A DNA stretch of 64,000 nt from Sanderia malayensis. Taxonomy: Eukaryota > Cnidaria > Scyphozoa > Semaeostomeae > Pelagiidae. Location of the stretch: contig RQOL01000374.1 in NCBI GenBank assembly GCA_013076295.1, positions 1,860,001 through 1,924,000 of the forward strand, read 5' to 3'. Position numbers and translations under genes: made by a program. Each line of letters begins with the position of its first letter. The stretch's first letter is position 1. Of this stretch, positions 1 through 13,336 are shown piece after piece. The notes under the pieces are model-generated. The model was not told the origin of the DNA and did no database searches. It saw only the letters and a program-made list of their open reading frames with translations.

Positions 1-190
1 AAAGTGAATGTTTGTGGTCATTCCTTGTGGACATTATTATAGTGAGGTGAGTTGATTTTAAGATTTGTTAATTGAAGATCATTTATTCAAAAAGAAGGAC
101 AGTGTCTGTTTTGCAGTGTGTTTTTTTTATGAATTACAAAAGTTAGAAATAGAAGCACTACATATTAATATTTACATACTTACTATAGAA
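1..190. repeat. Array-flanking repeat, copy 1
   Basis: These bases are a diverged direct copy of 4464-4645: both start AAAGTGAATGTTTG(T/C)GG and run through a shared GACAGTGTCTGTTTTGCAG block before passing into the 14-bp minisatellite. Seeing the same flank next to two arrays suggests that flank and array belong to one dispersed unit. A 74-codon ORF runs from here into the array, but it has no recognisable domain and is probably chance. Confidence 0.7.
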
Positions 191-199
191 TACTTACTA

Positions 200-2768
200 T
201 ACTTACTTACTATATTTACATACCCTACAACACATACCCTACATAACATACCCTACAATACATACCCTACAATACATACCCTACAATAAATACCCTACAA
301 TACATACCCTACAATACATACCTTACAATACATACCCTACAATACATACCCTACAATACATACCCTACAATACATACCCTACAATACATACCCTACAATA
401 CATACCTTACAACACACACCCTACATAACATACCCTACAATACATACCCTACAATACATACCCTACAATACATACCCTACAATACATACCTTACAATACA
501 TACCCTACAATACATACCCTACAATACATACCCTGCAATACATAACTTACAATAAATACCCTACAATACATACCCTACAATACATACCTTACAATAGATA
601 CCCTACAATACATACCCTACAATACATACCCTACAATACATACCCTACAATACATACCTTACAATAGATACCCTACAATAAATACCCTACAATACATACC
701 CTACAATACATACCCTACAATACATACCCTACATACATACCCTACAATACATACCCTACAATACATACCCTACAATACATAACTTACAATAAATACCCTA
801 CAATACATACCCTACAATACATACCTTACAATACATACCCTACAATACATACCCTACAATACATACCCTACAATACATACCCTACAATACATGCCTTACA
901 ACACACACCCTACATAACATACCCTACAATACATACCCTACATAGCAAACCCTTCATAACATACCCTACAATAGATACCTTACAATACATACCCTACAAT
1001 ACATACCCTACAATACATACCCTACAATACATACCCTACAATACATACCTTACAACACACACCCTACATAACATACCCTACAATACATACCCTACAATAC
1101 ATACCCTACAATACATACCCTACAATACATACCTTACAATACATACCCTACAATACATACCCTACAATACATACCCTGCAATACATAACTTACAATACAA
1201 ACCCTACAATAAATACCCTACAATACATACCCTACAGTACATACCCTAGATAACATACCCTACAATACATACCATACAATACATACCCTACAACACATGC
1301 CAAACATAACATACCCTATAATAAATACCCTACAATACATACCCTACAATAAGTACCTTACAATAAATACCCTACAATACATACCCTACAATAAATACCC
1401 TACAATAAATACCCTACAATACATACCCTACAACACATACCCTACATAACATACCCTACAATACATACCTACAAAACATACCCTACAATAATACCCTACA
1501 ATACATACCCTACAATACATACCTTACAATACATACCCTACAATACATACCCTACAATACATACCCTACAATACATACCCTACAATACATACCTTACAAC
1601 ACACACCCTACATAACATACCCTACAATACATACCCTACAATACATACCCTACAATACATACCCTACAATACATACCTTACAATACATACCCTACAATAC
1701 ATACCCTACAATACATACCCTGCAATACATAACTTACAATAAATACCCTACAATACATACCCTACAATACATACCTTACAATAGATACCCTTAATACATA
1801 CAATACCCTATCATACAAACCCTACAATACATACCCTACAATACATACCTACTACAATAGATACCCTACAATAAATACCCTACAATACATATACCTACAT
1901 ATACATACCCTACATAACATACCCTACAATACATACCCTACAATAGCATACCCTACATAACATACCTACATAGATACCTTACAATACATACCCTACAATA
2001 CATACCGCTACAATACATACCCTCAATACATACCTTACAACACACACTACAGATACATAACTACCTACAATACATACCCTGCAATACATAACTTACAATA
2101 AATACCCTACAATACATACCCTACAATACATACCTTACAATAGATACCCTTAAATACATACCCTCAATAACATACCCTACAATACATACTCCCTACAATA
2201 ATACCTTACAATAGATACCCTACAATAAATACCCTACAATACATACCCTACAATACATACCCTACAATACATACCCTACATAACATACCCTACAATACAT
2301 ACCCTACAATACATCTTCCCTACAATACATAACTTACAATAAAACCCTACAATACTACCCTACCAATACATACCTTACAATACATACCTACAATACATAC
2401 CCTACAATACATACCCTACAATACATACCCTACAATACATGCCTTACAACACACACCCTACATAACATACCCTACAATACATACCCTACATAGCATACCC
2501 TACATAACATACCCTACAATAGATACCTTACAATACATACCCTAACAATACATACCCTACAATACATACCTACATACATACCTTACTCACACACCCTACA
2601 TACATTACAACACATACCCTACATAACATACCCTACAATACATACCCTTACAATACATTTTACCCTACAATACATACCCTACAATACATACACCTACAAT
2701 ACAAACTTACCAATAAATACCCTACAATACATACCCTACAATACATACCTTACACATACATACCCTAC
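200..2768. repeat. 14-bp minisatellite array (contig 1)
   Basis: Tandem array of TACCCTACAATACA with common variants TACCTTACAATACA, TACCCTACAATAAA and TACCCTACATAACA. The plus strand is almost free of G. Register is clean up to about 1780, then single-base insertions, losses and scrambled units accumulate toward the N gap. That pattern looks like unpolished contig-end sequence more than biology. Confidence 0.95.
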
Positions 2769-2868
2769 NNNNNNNNNNNNNNNNNNNNNNNNNNNNNNNN
2801 NNNNNNNNNNNNNNNNNNNNNNNNNNNNNNNNNNNNNNNNNNNNNNNNNNNNNNNNNNNNNNNNNNNN
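2769..2868. other. Assembly gap, 100 N
   Basis: Exactly 100 N, the usual placeholder for a scaffold gap of unknown length. It separates array sequence from unique sequence. Confidence 0.99.
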
Positions 2869-4463
2869 ATGCAGCCTCCATGCCATCCCAATTAGTGTGC
2901 ACTCAACCTTGGACGAGTACCTCTAAACAGCACCATGTATATATACTACTTTTAACAACTAAAAGGAAAACAGTTGTGATAATGAATGGATTTGAAAAGT
3001 TAATCATCCATTTCATTCTTGCAAAGAAAAATCTATAAACCTACATTTGATGTGTTTGTGAAGGCTAGATTTTATTTGCATTGTGCAGTAAATTTGCTTT
3101 CTATTGATAAGAATTTGTTGCAATTGTTAATACTACTTTAAATATAGTAGTTAAGCTTCAAATTTGGTATATGAATGTACATTACAGAGTGAGGCATTTA
3201 AACATTAATTAAAATAGGCTTCGTATAAGAGCAATTGTTGTGACACTCACCAAATATTTTGAGGATTCAACTTTTTTGGAAATCCTGTTTTTACAAAAGA
3301 AGAAAGATGATTTGGATGAATTGATTATCTTTGTTAAAGTTGCCATTAATACTAAGGAATGTTTAACATGTTTAACTTGTATACTATTATGTTGATTGAG
3401 TTGAGTGAAGAAATGAGAATAAAATGTCATGCTGAAGTGAAGGAGTGAAATACATTCTTTATAAAAAACTTCACTTTACTTTACTTTGTTAATAATAACA
3501 AAAGTGGCTGGACATTAACGGAGAAGCCAGATGACAGAAACGCTAAAAATTCACATGACAGAAACGCTAAAAAGACAGTGCATTGCGATGCAATGAAAGA
3601 CAACGGTTGCTTTAAAGAAGACTCTGTCGGTGTAAATAAGGATTGTTTAGGAAAGGTAAATTTCAACATTCAACTTACCAATAATAAAGTAAAACAATCT
3701 GTCTAACAATGCTTTTGTCGATATATACAAAAAATTGTAATATAATTATAATTATCTGCCAATTTCTAACAACAAATTTTACATTTGGTATAGCAAGAAA
3801 GTGAAGACGCAATTGCTATTTTAAATTCGCGCCAATTTGAAAGTTTGTGGCCTCTATTCGGCGGCGTGCCTCGTTGTTGTTATTATTATTCTAATGATGA
3901 TCCATTCGACAGTGAGGCAGTTGAAAACAACAACAGCAACAGCATGTACTTGGCACCGAAGAGAAAACGACGTTGTTGTTTGTTGATGATGGGGAGAAGT
4001 GTCGTTTTGTAATCTCTAACTATAAGAAATAATTTGGTGGACTTTATTATGCATGATATCTAGAAATAGATCATTTCTCACCATGGCGTTGTGGGGATTT
4101 TGATGGTTATGATCTATTGGACAGACTTTGTTGAACACAACAACAGCAAAAACATAGGTATTCCACCACGGACACATGGAGAATGAAGTACATTGATTTT
4201 TCGTGAGCTGTTATATGTTCAGAAATATTGCTGTTGGTAAAAATACCAATAATAGGAGTAGGCCATGGAAGGATGACCAAAGGTAAGAAGGTAAGTACGT
4301 TGTTTGACTGGGTGAATACATGAGGTGGAGGTAATTAATGATTTGCAGTTACAATAAATTACTTACATTTATAGACTTCAGGCCACATGAAAAGAACTGA
4401 GATGAGCCAACATGCTATAAAGTATATTACATGATTTCTTCTTGTTTTTCAGGTGCCCAGACA
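2869..4463. other. Gene-poor stretch left of the array
   Basis: AT-rich, with no recognisable gene or element. One stop-free stretch without a start codon (3794-4012, plus, 73 codons) is rich in Asn and Ser and contains a short basic run (APKRKRRCC). It could be part of an exon or chance; it is not recognised. Just before 4454 there is a pyrimidine tract ending in CAG, which resembles a plus-strand splice acceptor, but no exon can be supported. Confidence 0.5.
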
Positions 4464-4645
4464 TAAAGTGAATGTTTGCGGTCATTCCTTGTGAACATTT
4501 TTATAGTGAGGTGAGTTCATTTTTGTTAATTGAAGATCATTTGTTCATAAAGAAGGACAGTGTCTGTTTTGCAGTGATCTTTTTTGAAAAGTTACAAAAT
4601 TTAGAAATAGAAGCATTACATAACATTACAATACATACATACTTA
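4464..4645. repeat. Array-flanking repeat, copy 2
   Basis: Direct, diverged copy of bases 1-190, again leading straight into CATA-rich and minisatellite sequence. It marks the left boundary of the array complex in contig 2. Confidence 0.7.
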
Positions 4646-4826
4646 TTATAGATATTATACATAAATATATACATCAATACATACCCTATATACTATATAT
4701 AAATACTATACATAATATACATACATACCCTACATACATACCCTACATACATACCCTACATACATACCCTACATACATACATACATACCCTACATACATA
4801 CATACATACATACATACCCTACAATA

Positions 4827-5098
4827 CCAGGCAACAAAAGTTTAATGTGGTTGGCGCGCTTCGCGCGCTGCATTCACTTCCGCTCATGCCCCTACATACA
4901 TCCATACATACCTACATACATACATACCTACATACCTACATACATACATACATACATACATACATACATACATACATACATACATACATGGGCGGGGTTC
5001 GGTCGCCTCGCTCCCTCCCCGGAGCCCGTCAAGTAGACAAAGCTTAATCTGGTTGGCGCGCTTCGCGCGCTGCATTCGCTGCCGCTCATGCCCATACC
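4827..5098. repeat. GC-rich modules with (CATA)n tract
   Basis: Two GC-rich modules (4827-4895 and 4988-5098) share GGTTGGCGCGCTTCGCGCGC and GCCCGTCAAGTA-type blocks and flank a (CATA)n tetranucleotide run. The same module and tetranucleotide combination occurs at 13341-13570 and 34466-34690, and inverted at 56880-57335. It is the 3'-terminal part of the Helitron-like family described below. The modules hold short perfect palindromes (GCGCGC, TTCGCGCGC) that could fold. Confidence 0.75.
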
Positions 5099-8000
5099 TA
5101 CATACATACCCTAAAATACATACCCTACAATACATACCCTACAATACATACCCTACAAAACATACCCTACAATACATACCCTACGATACATACCCTACAA
5201 TACATACCCTACGATACATACCCTACGATACATACCCTACGATACATACCCTACAATAAATACCCTACAATACATACCCTACAATACATACCCTACATAC
5301 ATACCCTACAATACATACCCTACAATACATACCCTACGATACATACCCCACAATGCATACCCTACAATAAATACCCTACAATACATACACTACACACATA
5401 CCCTACAATACATACCCTACAATACATACCCTACAACACATACCCTACAATACTTACCCTACAATACATACCCTACAATGAATACCTTACAATACATACC
5501 CTACAATAAATACCCTACAATAAATACCCTACAATACATACCTTACATAACATACCCTACTATACATACCCTACAATACATACCTTACAATACATACCCT
5601 ACAATACCTACCCTACAATACATACCCTACAATACATACCCTGCAATACATACCTTATAATACATACCCTACAATACATACCCTACGATACATACCTTAT
5701 AATACATACCCTACAATACATACCTTACAATACATACCCTACAATACATACCCTACAATACATACCCTACATTATATACCCTACGATACATACCCTACGA
5801 TACATACCCTACAATACATACCCTACAATACATACCCTACGATACATACCTTATAATACATACCCTACAATACATACCTTACAATACATACCCTACAATA
5901 CATACCCTACAATACATACCCTACATTACATACCCTACGATACATACCCTACGATACATACCCTACGATACATACCCTACAATACATACCTTATAATACA
6001 TACCCTACAATACATACCTTACAATACATACCCTACAATACATACACTACAATACATACCCTACATTACTTACCCTACGATACATACCCTACGATACATA
6101 CCCTACGATACATACCCTACGATACATTCCCTACGATACATACCCTACGATACATACCCTACATACATACCCTACGATACATACCCTACAATACATACCC
6201 TACAATAAATACCTTACAATACATACCCTACTATACATACCCTACAATACATACCTTACAATACATACCCTACAATACATACCCTACAATACATACCCTA
6301 CATTACATACCCTACGATATATACCCTACGATACATACCCTACGATACATACCCTACAATACATACCTTATAATACATACCCTACAATACATACCTTACA
6401 ATACATACCCTACAATACATACACTACAATACATACCCTACATTACTTACCCTACGATACATACCCTACGATACATACCCTACGATACATACCCTACGAT
6501 ACATACCCTACGATACATACCCTACAATACATACCCTACAATAAATACCTTACAATACATACCCTACAATAAATACCCTACAATAAATACCCTACAATAC
6601 ATACCTTACATAACATACCCTACTATACATACCCTACAATACATACCTTACAATACATACCCTACAATACATACCCTACAATACATACCCTACAATACAT
6701 ACCCTACAATACATACCCTACGATACATACCCTACGATACATACCCTACGATACATACCCTACAATAAAAACCCTACAATACATACCCTACAATACAAAC
6801 CCTACAATACATACTCTGCTATACATAACCTACAATACATAACCTACGATACATACCCTACAATACATACCCTACAATACATACCCTACAATACAAACCC
6901 TACAACACATACCCTACAATACATACCCTACAATACATACCCTACGATACATACCCTACGATACATACCCTACGATACATACCCTACAATAAATACCCTA
7001 CAATACATACCCTACAATAAATACCCTACAAAACATACCCTACAATACATACCCAACATACATACCCTACAATACATACCCTACAATACATACCCTACGA
7101 TACATACCCCACAATGCATACCCTACAATAAATACCCTACAATACATACCCTACATACATACCCTACAATACATACCCTACAATACATACCCTACAACAC
7201 ATACCCTACAATACTTACCCTACAATACATACCCTACAATGAATACCTTACAATACAAACCCTACAATAAATACCCTACAATAAATACCCTACAATACAT
7301 ACCTTACATAACATACCCTACTATACATACCCTACAATACATACCTTACAATACATACCCTACAATACCTACCCTACAATACATACCCTACAATACATAC
7401 CCTACAATACATACCCTACGATACATACCCTAGGATACATACCCTACGATACATACCCCACAATAAATACCCTACAATACATACCCTACAATACAAACCC
7501 TACAACACATACCCTACAATACATACCCTACAATAGATACCCTACAATGAATACCTTACAATACATACCCTACAATAAATAGCCTACAATAAATACCCTA
7601 CAATACATACCCTACATACATACCCTACAATACATACCCTACAATACATACCCTACAATACATACCCTACGATACATACCCTACAATACATACCCTACGA
7701 TACATACCCTACAATAAATACCCTACAATACATACCCTACAATACATACCCTACAATACATACCCTACAATGAATACCATACAATACATACCCTACGATA
7801 CATACCCTACAATAAATACCCTACAATACATACCCTACAATAAATACCCTACAATACATACCCTACAATACATACCCTACATACATACCCTACAATACTT
7901 ACCCTACAACACATACCGTACGATACATACCCCTCAATGCACACCCTACAATAAATACCCTACAATACATACTCTACATACATACCCTACAATACATACC

Positions 8001-11000
8001 CTACAATACATACCCTACAATACATACCCTATGATACATACCCTACAATACATACCCTACGATACATACCCTACAATAAATACCCTACAATACATACCCT
8101 ACAATACATACCCTACAATACATACCCTACAATGAATACCATACAATACATACCCTACAATAAATACCCGACAATAAATACCCTACAATACATACCCTAC
8201 ATACATACCCTACAATACATACCCTACGATACATACCCCACAATAAATACCCTACAATACATACCCTACAATACAAACCCTACAACACATACCCTACAAT
8301 ACATACCCTACAATACATACCCTACAATGAATACCTTACAATACATACCCTACAATAAATAGCCTACAATAAATACCCTACAATACATACCCTACATACA
8401 TACCCTACAATACGTACCCTACAATACATACCCTACGATACATACCCTACAATACATACCCTACGATACATACCCTACAATAAATACCCTACAATACATA
8501 CCCTACAATAAATACCCTACAATACATACCCTACAATACATACCCTACATACATACCCTACAATACTTACCCTACAACACATACCGTACGATACATACCC
8601 CTCAATGCACACCCTACAATAAATACCCCACAATACATACCCTACATACATACCCTACAATACATACCCTACAATACATACCCTACGATACATACCCTAC
8701 AATACATACCCTACGATACATACCCTACAATAAATACCCTACAATACATACCCTACAATAAATACCCTACAATACATACCCTACAATACATACCCTACAT
8801 ACATACCCTACAATACTTACCCTACAACACATACCGTACGATACATACCCCTCAATGCACACCCTACAATAAATACCCTACAATACATACCCTACATACA
8901 TACCCTACAATACATACCCTACAACACATACCCTACAATACATACCCTACAATACATACCCTACAATAAATACCCGACAATAAATACCCTACAATACATA
9001 CCCTACATACATACCCTACAATACATACCCTAGAATACATACCCTACAATACATACCCTACGATACATACCCTACAATACATACCCTACCATACATACCC
9101 TACAATACATACCCTACAATACATACCCTATAAATACATACCCTACAATACATACCCTACAATACATACCCTACAATACATACCCTACAATACATACCCA
9201 ACAATACATACCCTACAATACATACCCTACAATACATACCCTACAATACATACCCTACAATACATACCCTACAATACATACCCTACAATGCATACCCTAG
9301 AATCCATACCCTATAATACATACCTACATAACATACCCTACAATACATACCCTACAATACATACCCTACAATACATACCCTACAATACATACCCTACAAT
9401 ACATACCCTACAATGCATACCCTACAATGCATACCCTACAATACATAACCTACATAACCTACCCTACAATACATACCCTACAATACATACCCTACAATAC
9501 ATACCCTACAATACATACCCTAAAATACATACCCTACAATGTATACCCTACAATACATACCCTACAATACATAACCTACATAACATACCCTACAATACAT
9601 ACCCTTAAATACAAACCCTACAATACATACCCTACAATACATACCCAACAATACATACCCTACAATAAATACCCTACAATACATACCCTACATACATACC
9701 CTACAATACATACCCTACAATACATACCCTACAATGCATACCCTACGATACATACCCTACAATACATACCCTACGATACATACCCTACAATAAATACCCT
9801 ACAATACATACCCTACAATAAATACCCTACAATACATACCCTACAATACATACCCTACATACATACCCTACAATACATACCCTACAATACATACCGTACG
9901 ATACATACCCCTCAATGCATACCCTACAATAAATACCCTACAATACATACCCTACATACATACCCTACAATACATACCCTACAACACATACCCCACAATA
10001 CATACTCTACAATACATACCGTACGATACATACCCCTAAATGCATACCCTACAATACATACCCTACGATACATACCCTACAATACATACCCTACAATACA
10101 TACCCTACAATACATACCCTACAATACATACCCTACAATACATACCTTACAATACATACCCTACAATACATACCCTACAATATATACCTTACAATACATA
10201 CCCTACAATACATACCCTACAATACATACCCTACAATACATACCCTACATAACATACCCTACAATACATACCCTACAATACATACCCTACAATACATAAC
10301 CTACAATGCATACCCTACAATCCATACCCTACAATACATAACCTACATAACATACCCTACAATACATACCCTACAATACATACCCTACAATACATACCCT
10401 ACAATACATGCCCTACAATGCATACCCTACAATACATACCCTACAAAACATAACCTACATAACATACCCTACAATACATACCCTAAAATACAAACCCTAC
10501 AATACATACCCTACAATACATACCCAACAATACATACCCTACAATACATACCCTACAATACATACCCTACAATACATACCTTACAATACATACCCTACGA
10601 TACATACCCTACAATACATACCCTACAATACATACCTTACAATACATACCCTACGATACATACCCCACAACACATACCCTACATAACATACCCTAAAATA
10701 CATACCCTACAATACATACCCTACAATAAATACCTTACAATACATACCCTACAATAAAAACCCTACAATAAATACCTTACAATACATACCCTACAATACA
10801 TACCCTACAATACATACCCTACAATACATACCCTACAATACATACCGTACAATACATACCGTACAATACATACCCCACAATACATACCCTACAATACATA
10901 ACCTACATAACATACCCTACAATACATACCCTACAATACATACCCTACAATACATACCCTACAACACATGCCCTACAATACATACCCTACAATACATACC

Positions 11001-11872
11001 TTACAATACATACCCTACGATACATACCCTACAATACATACCCTACAATACATACCTTACAATACATACCCTACGATACATACCCCACAACACATACCCT
11101 ACATAACATACCCTACATAACATACCCTACATAACATACCCTACAATACACACCCTACAATACATACCCTACAATACATACCCTACAACACATACCCTAC
11201 ATAACATACCCTACAATACATACCCTACAATACATACCCTACAATACATACCCTACAATACATACCGTACAATACATACCGTACAATATATACCCCACAA
11301 TACATACCCTACAATACATAACCTACATAACATACCCTACAATACATACCCTACAATACATACCCTACAATACATACCCTACAACACATGCCCTACAATA
11401 CATACCCTACAATACATACCCTACAATACATACCCTACATACATACCCTACAATACATACCCTACAATACATACCCTACACATACATACCTACAATACAT
11501 ACCCTACAAATAACAATACCCTACAATACATACCCATACAATACAATACCCTACAATAATACCTACAATACATACCCTACAATACATCCTACATACCCCT
11601 ACACTACATACCCTACATACATACCCTACAATACATGCCCTACAATACATACCCTACAATACATACCCTACAATACATACCCTACAATAGATACCCTACA
11701 ATACATACCCTACAATACATACCCTACATACATACCCTACAATACATGCCCTACAATACATACCCTACAATACATACCCTACATACATACTCTACAATAC
11801 ATACCCTACAATAAATACCATACAATACATACCCTACAATAAATACCCTACAATACATACCCTACAATACAT
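5099..11872. repeat. 14-bp minisatellite array, copy A
   Basis: About 6.8 kb of TACCCTACAATACA and variants (CGATACA, CAATGCA, CAATAAA, CTACATAACA). Variants recur in blocks, giving higher-order units: for example the block at 5478 recurs near 7239, and CATTATATACCC/CATTACATACCC blocks recur around 5768, 5930, 6060, 6300 and 6430. Long plus-strand ORFs reading YIPYNTYPTIHTLQ in a 14-residue cycle follow simply from a 14-bp stop-free unit and are not genes. Confidence 0.97.
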
Positions 11873-13336
11873 ACTACGACGCAAAAATTTCTAAAGAAAG
11901 TAAAAGTGGGAGGTCGGATCCTCCCCCCTGGCAATCGACCGCCCAGCGCCCACCCTGCCGCCCCCCTGAAGGCCGAAGGTTGATAGCTTCAGTGTGAAGT
12001 TTGAAAAAAAAATTTGCCTTCAAAGATTTAATCAATCCTGGAAAATTTAAACTCAATCTGTAATAAAAAATATATCAAATTGTAGCTAAGAAAACAGCGA
12101 ATCCGATAAAAATATTCACATTTCTTAACAGTGTTGTTTTGAATTTTAAGCGAGTATTTAGTGCAGCCCAAGACAAAAGCCGTGAAAAAATTTATTCATC
12201 AGCCAACTTTAAGAACACAAAAATTCCCCTAACTTGGTCAAAATTTGTCCATTTTAACTCAAATTACACCAACATGAAGGTGATACCTTGGCGAATAAGT
12301 ATCGAAAGTAATTGGGTGCATATGAAATGCTTTTCGCAATTTTAGTTGTACATTTTTGAAGTCCAAGACATGATTTTGTTGATCAAAAATAGCCCTGAAA
12401 TCAAACCCGTGAAAAAATTAGCATTTAAAACACGATTCACCAACTTTCAAATTAAATTAACGTGGCCAATTTTTGTCCTACACACCCCACGAAAATATCA
12501 ACATGAAGCTAATAGCTTGGCGAACATTTATCGAAAGTACTTGGGTGAAAACAACAAAGTTTTCGCAGGTTAAAAATTAATTTTCGCAAATGCAAAACAC
12601 ACGCGTGGTGCTTGAAAATTTCGTGTTTTTCAGCAAAATCCAAACTCGGCTAAAACTGTCCAAAAGCAGAGGAAAATCAACAAAACAAAGAAAACAAAGC
12701 CATATAACTTTAGTTCTTGTGTAAATAAACAGTTATCGAAAGTTTAAATGGAGAAAATCGGCCCAGAACGACCCGAGAAAATCAAAAGTGTCTTCGTGTT
12801 TTGGTTAGGCCCTTGAGCCGAAAGAAAAACGTGAGGTTAAACAAAACAAACTCGTGCTATTTAAAGCAAAAAACAATTGAATAAAAGAAACACCTTGAAA
12901 TAATTGTCCACACATTGTCTCCACAGCTCTTGACAACAATTGACACGTCTTTACAATTGATTTCCGGCAGGTATTCACGTTTAAACCCGAGCAACTTGCG
13001 GCCCGTTCAACTAAAAAAGCACGTGCTTCTCCTTGCTCGTTTTGCATCTCATTAACTCCGTCTTCGGAACTTTCTAGAAAGTCGGAACACAAAATGGGCC
13101 ATAACTCCCGAACCGTTTGGAGTAGAAATTAGCCACATACTTTACTTTCATCAGCGCAATGCAGCGATCATTTTGATACCAATTTGCACCCTTATTGACC
13201 CCAGAAAAAAAGCCTTTGTGTTTACAACGAAATCCCTTTGATCCCATTGTTCGGTCGAACGTTGATTGTTCAAAAAACAATAGCCCATTGTTCACAGTCG
13301 GCGGGTCACGTGTCGACGTAGATTATATAATAGAGA

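Larger units (their letters stand above)
4827..13336 (-). mobile_element. Helitron-like non-autonomous element 1, copy A
   Basis: Read on the minus strand. The proposed 5' end is TCTCTATTATATAATC at 13336, followed by a subterminal block with CACGTG and spaced CAATA/CAATGG motifs that is shared with the elements ending at 16069 and starting at 56366. A non-coding core follows (13336 down to about 11873), containing two diverged direct copies of a segment with AACATGAAG and TTGGCGAA (around 12270 and 12500). Then come a ~6.8-kb minisatellite and the GC-rich modules. No Rep, helicase or other protein domain is present, so it would depend on an autonomous relative. The 3' end is not resolved: I see no CTAG terminus near 4827. 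Small ORFs in the core (12139-12573, 12805-13295) resemble nothing known. Confidence 0.5.

Noticed and set aside
200..2768. Telomere-like array because of CCCTA repeats
   Set aside because: The unit is 14 bp (TACCCTACAATACA), not the 6-bp CCCTAA repeat, and the arrays lie internally in element copies.
9427..10299. Long plus-strand ORFs (up to 396 codons) reading YIPYNTYPTIHTLQ cycles
   Set aside because: A 14-bp unit without stops keeps all three plus frames open; variants break frames at random and no start context, domain or bias supports coding.
5099..11872. CRISPR array
   Set aside because: Repeats are contiguous 14-bp units without spacers, in animal DNA, with no cas genes.
12139..13295. 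Small ORFs in the Helitron-like cores
   Set aside because: No domain, no conservation of frame between element 1 and element 2, and no Rep/helicase motifs.
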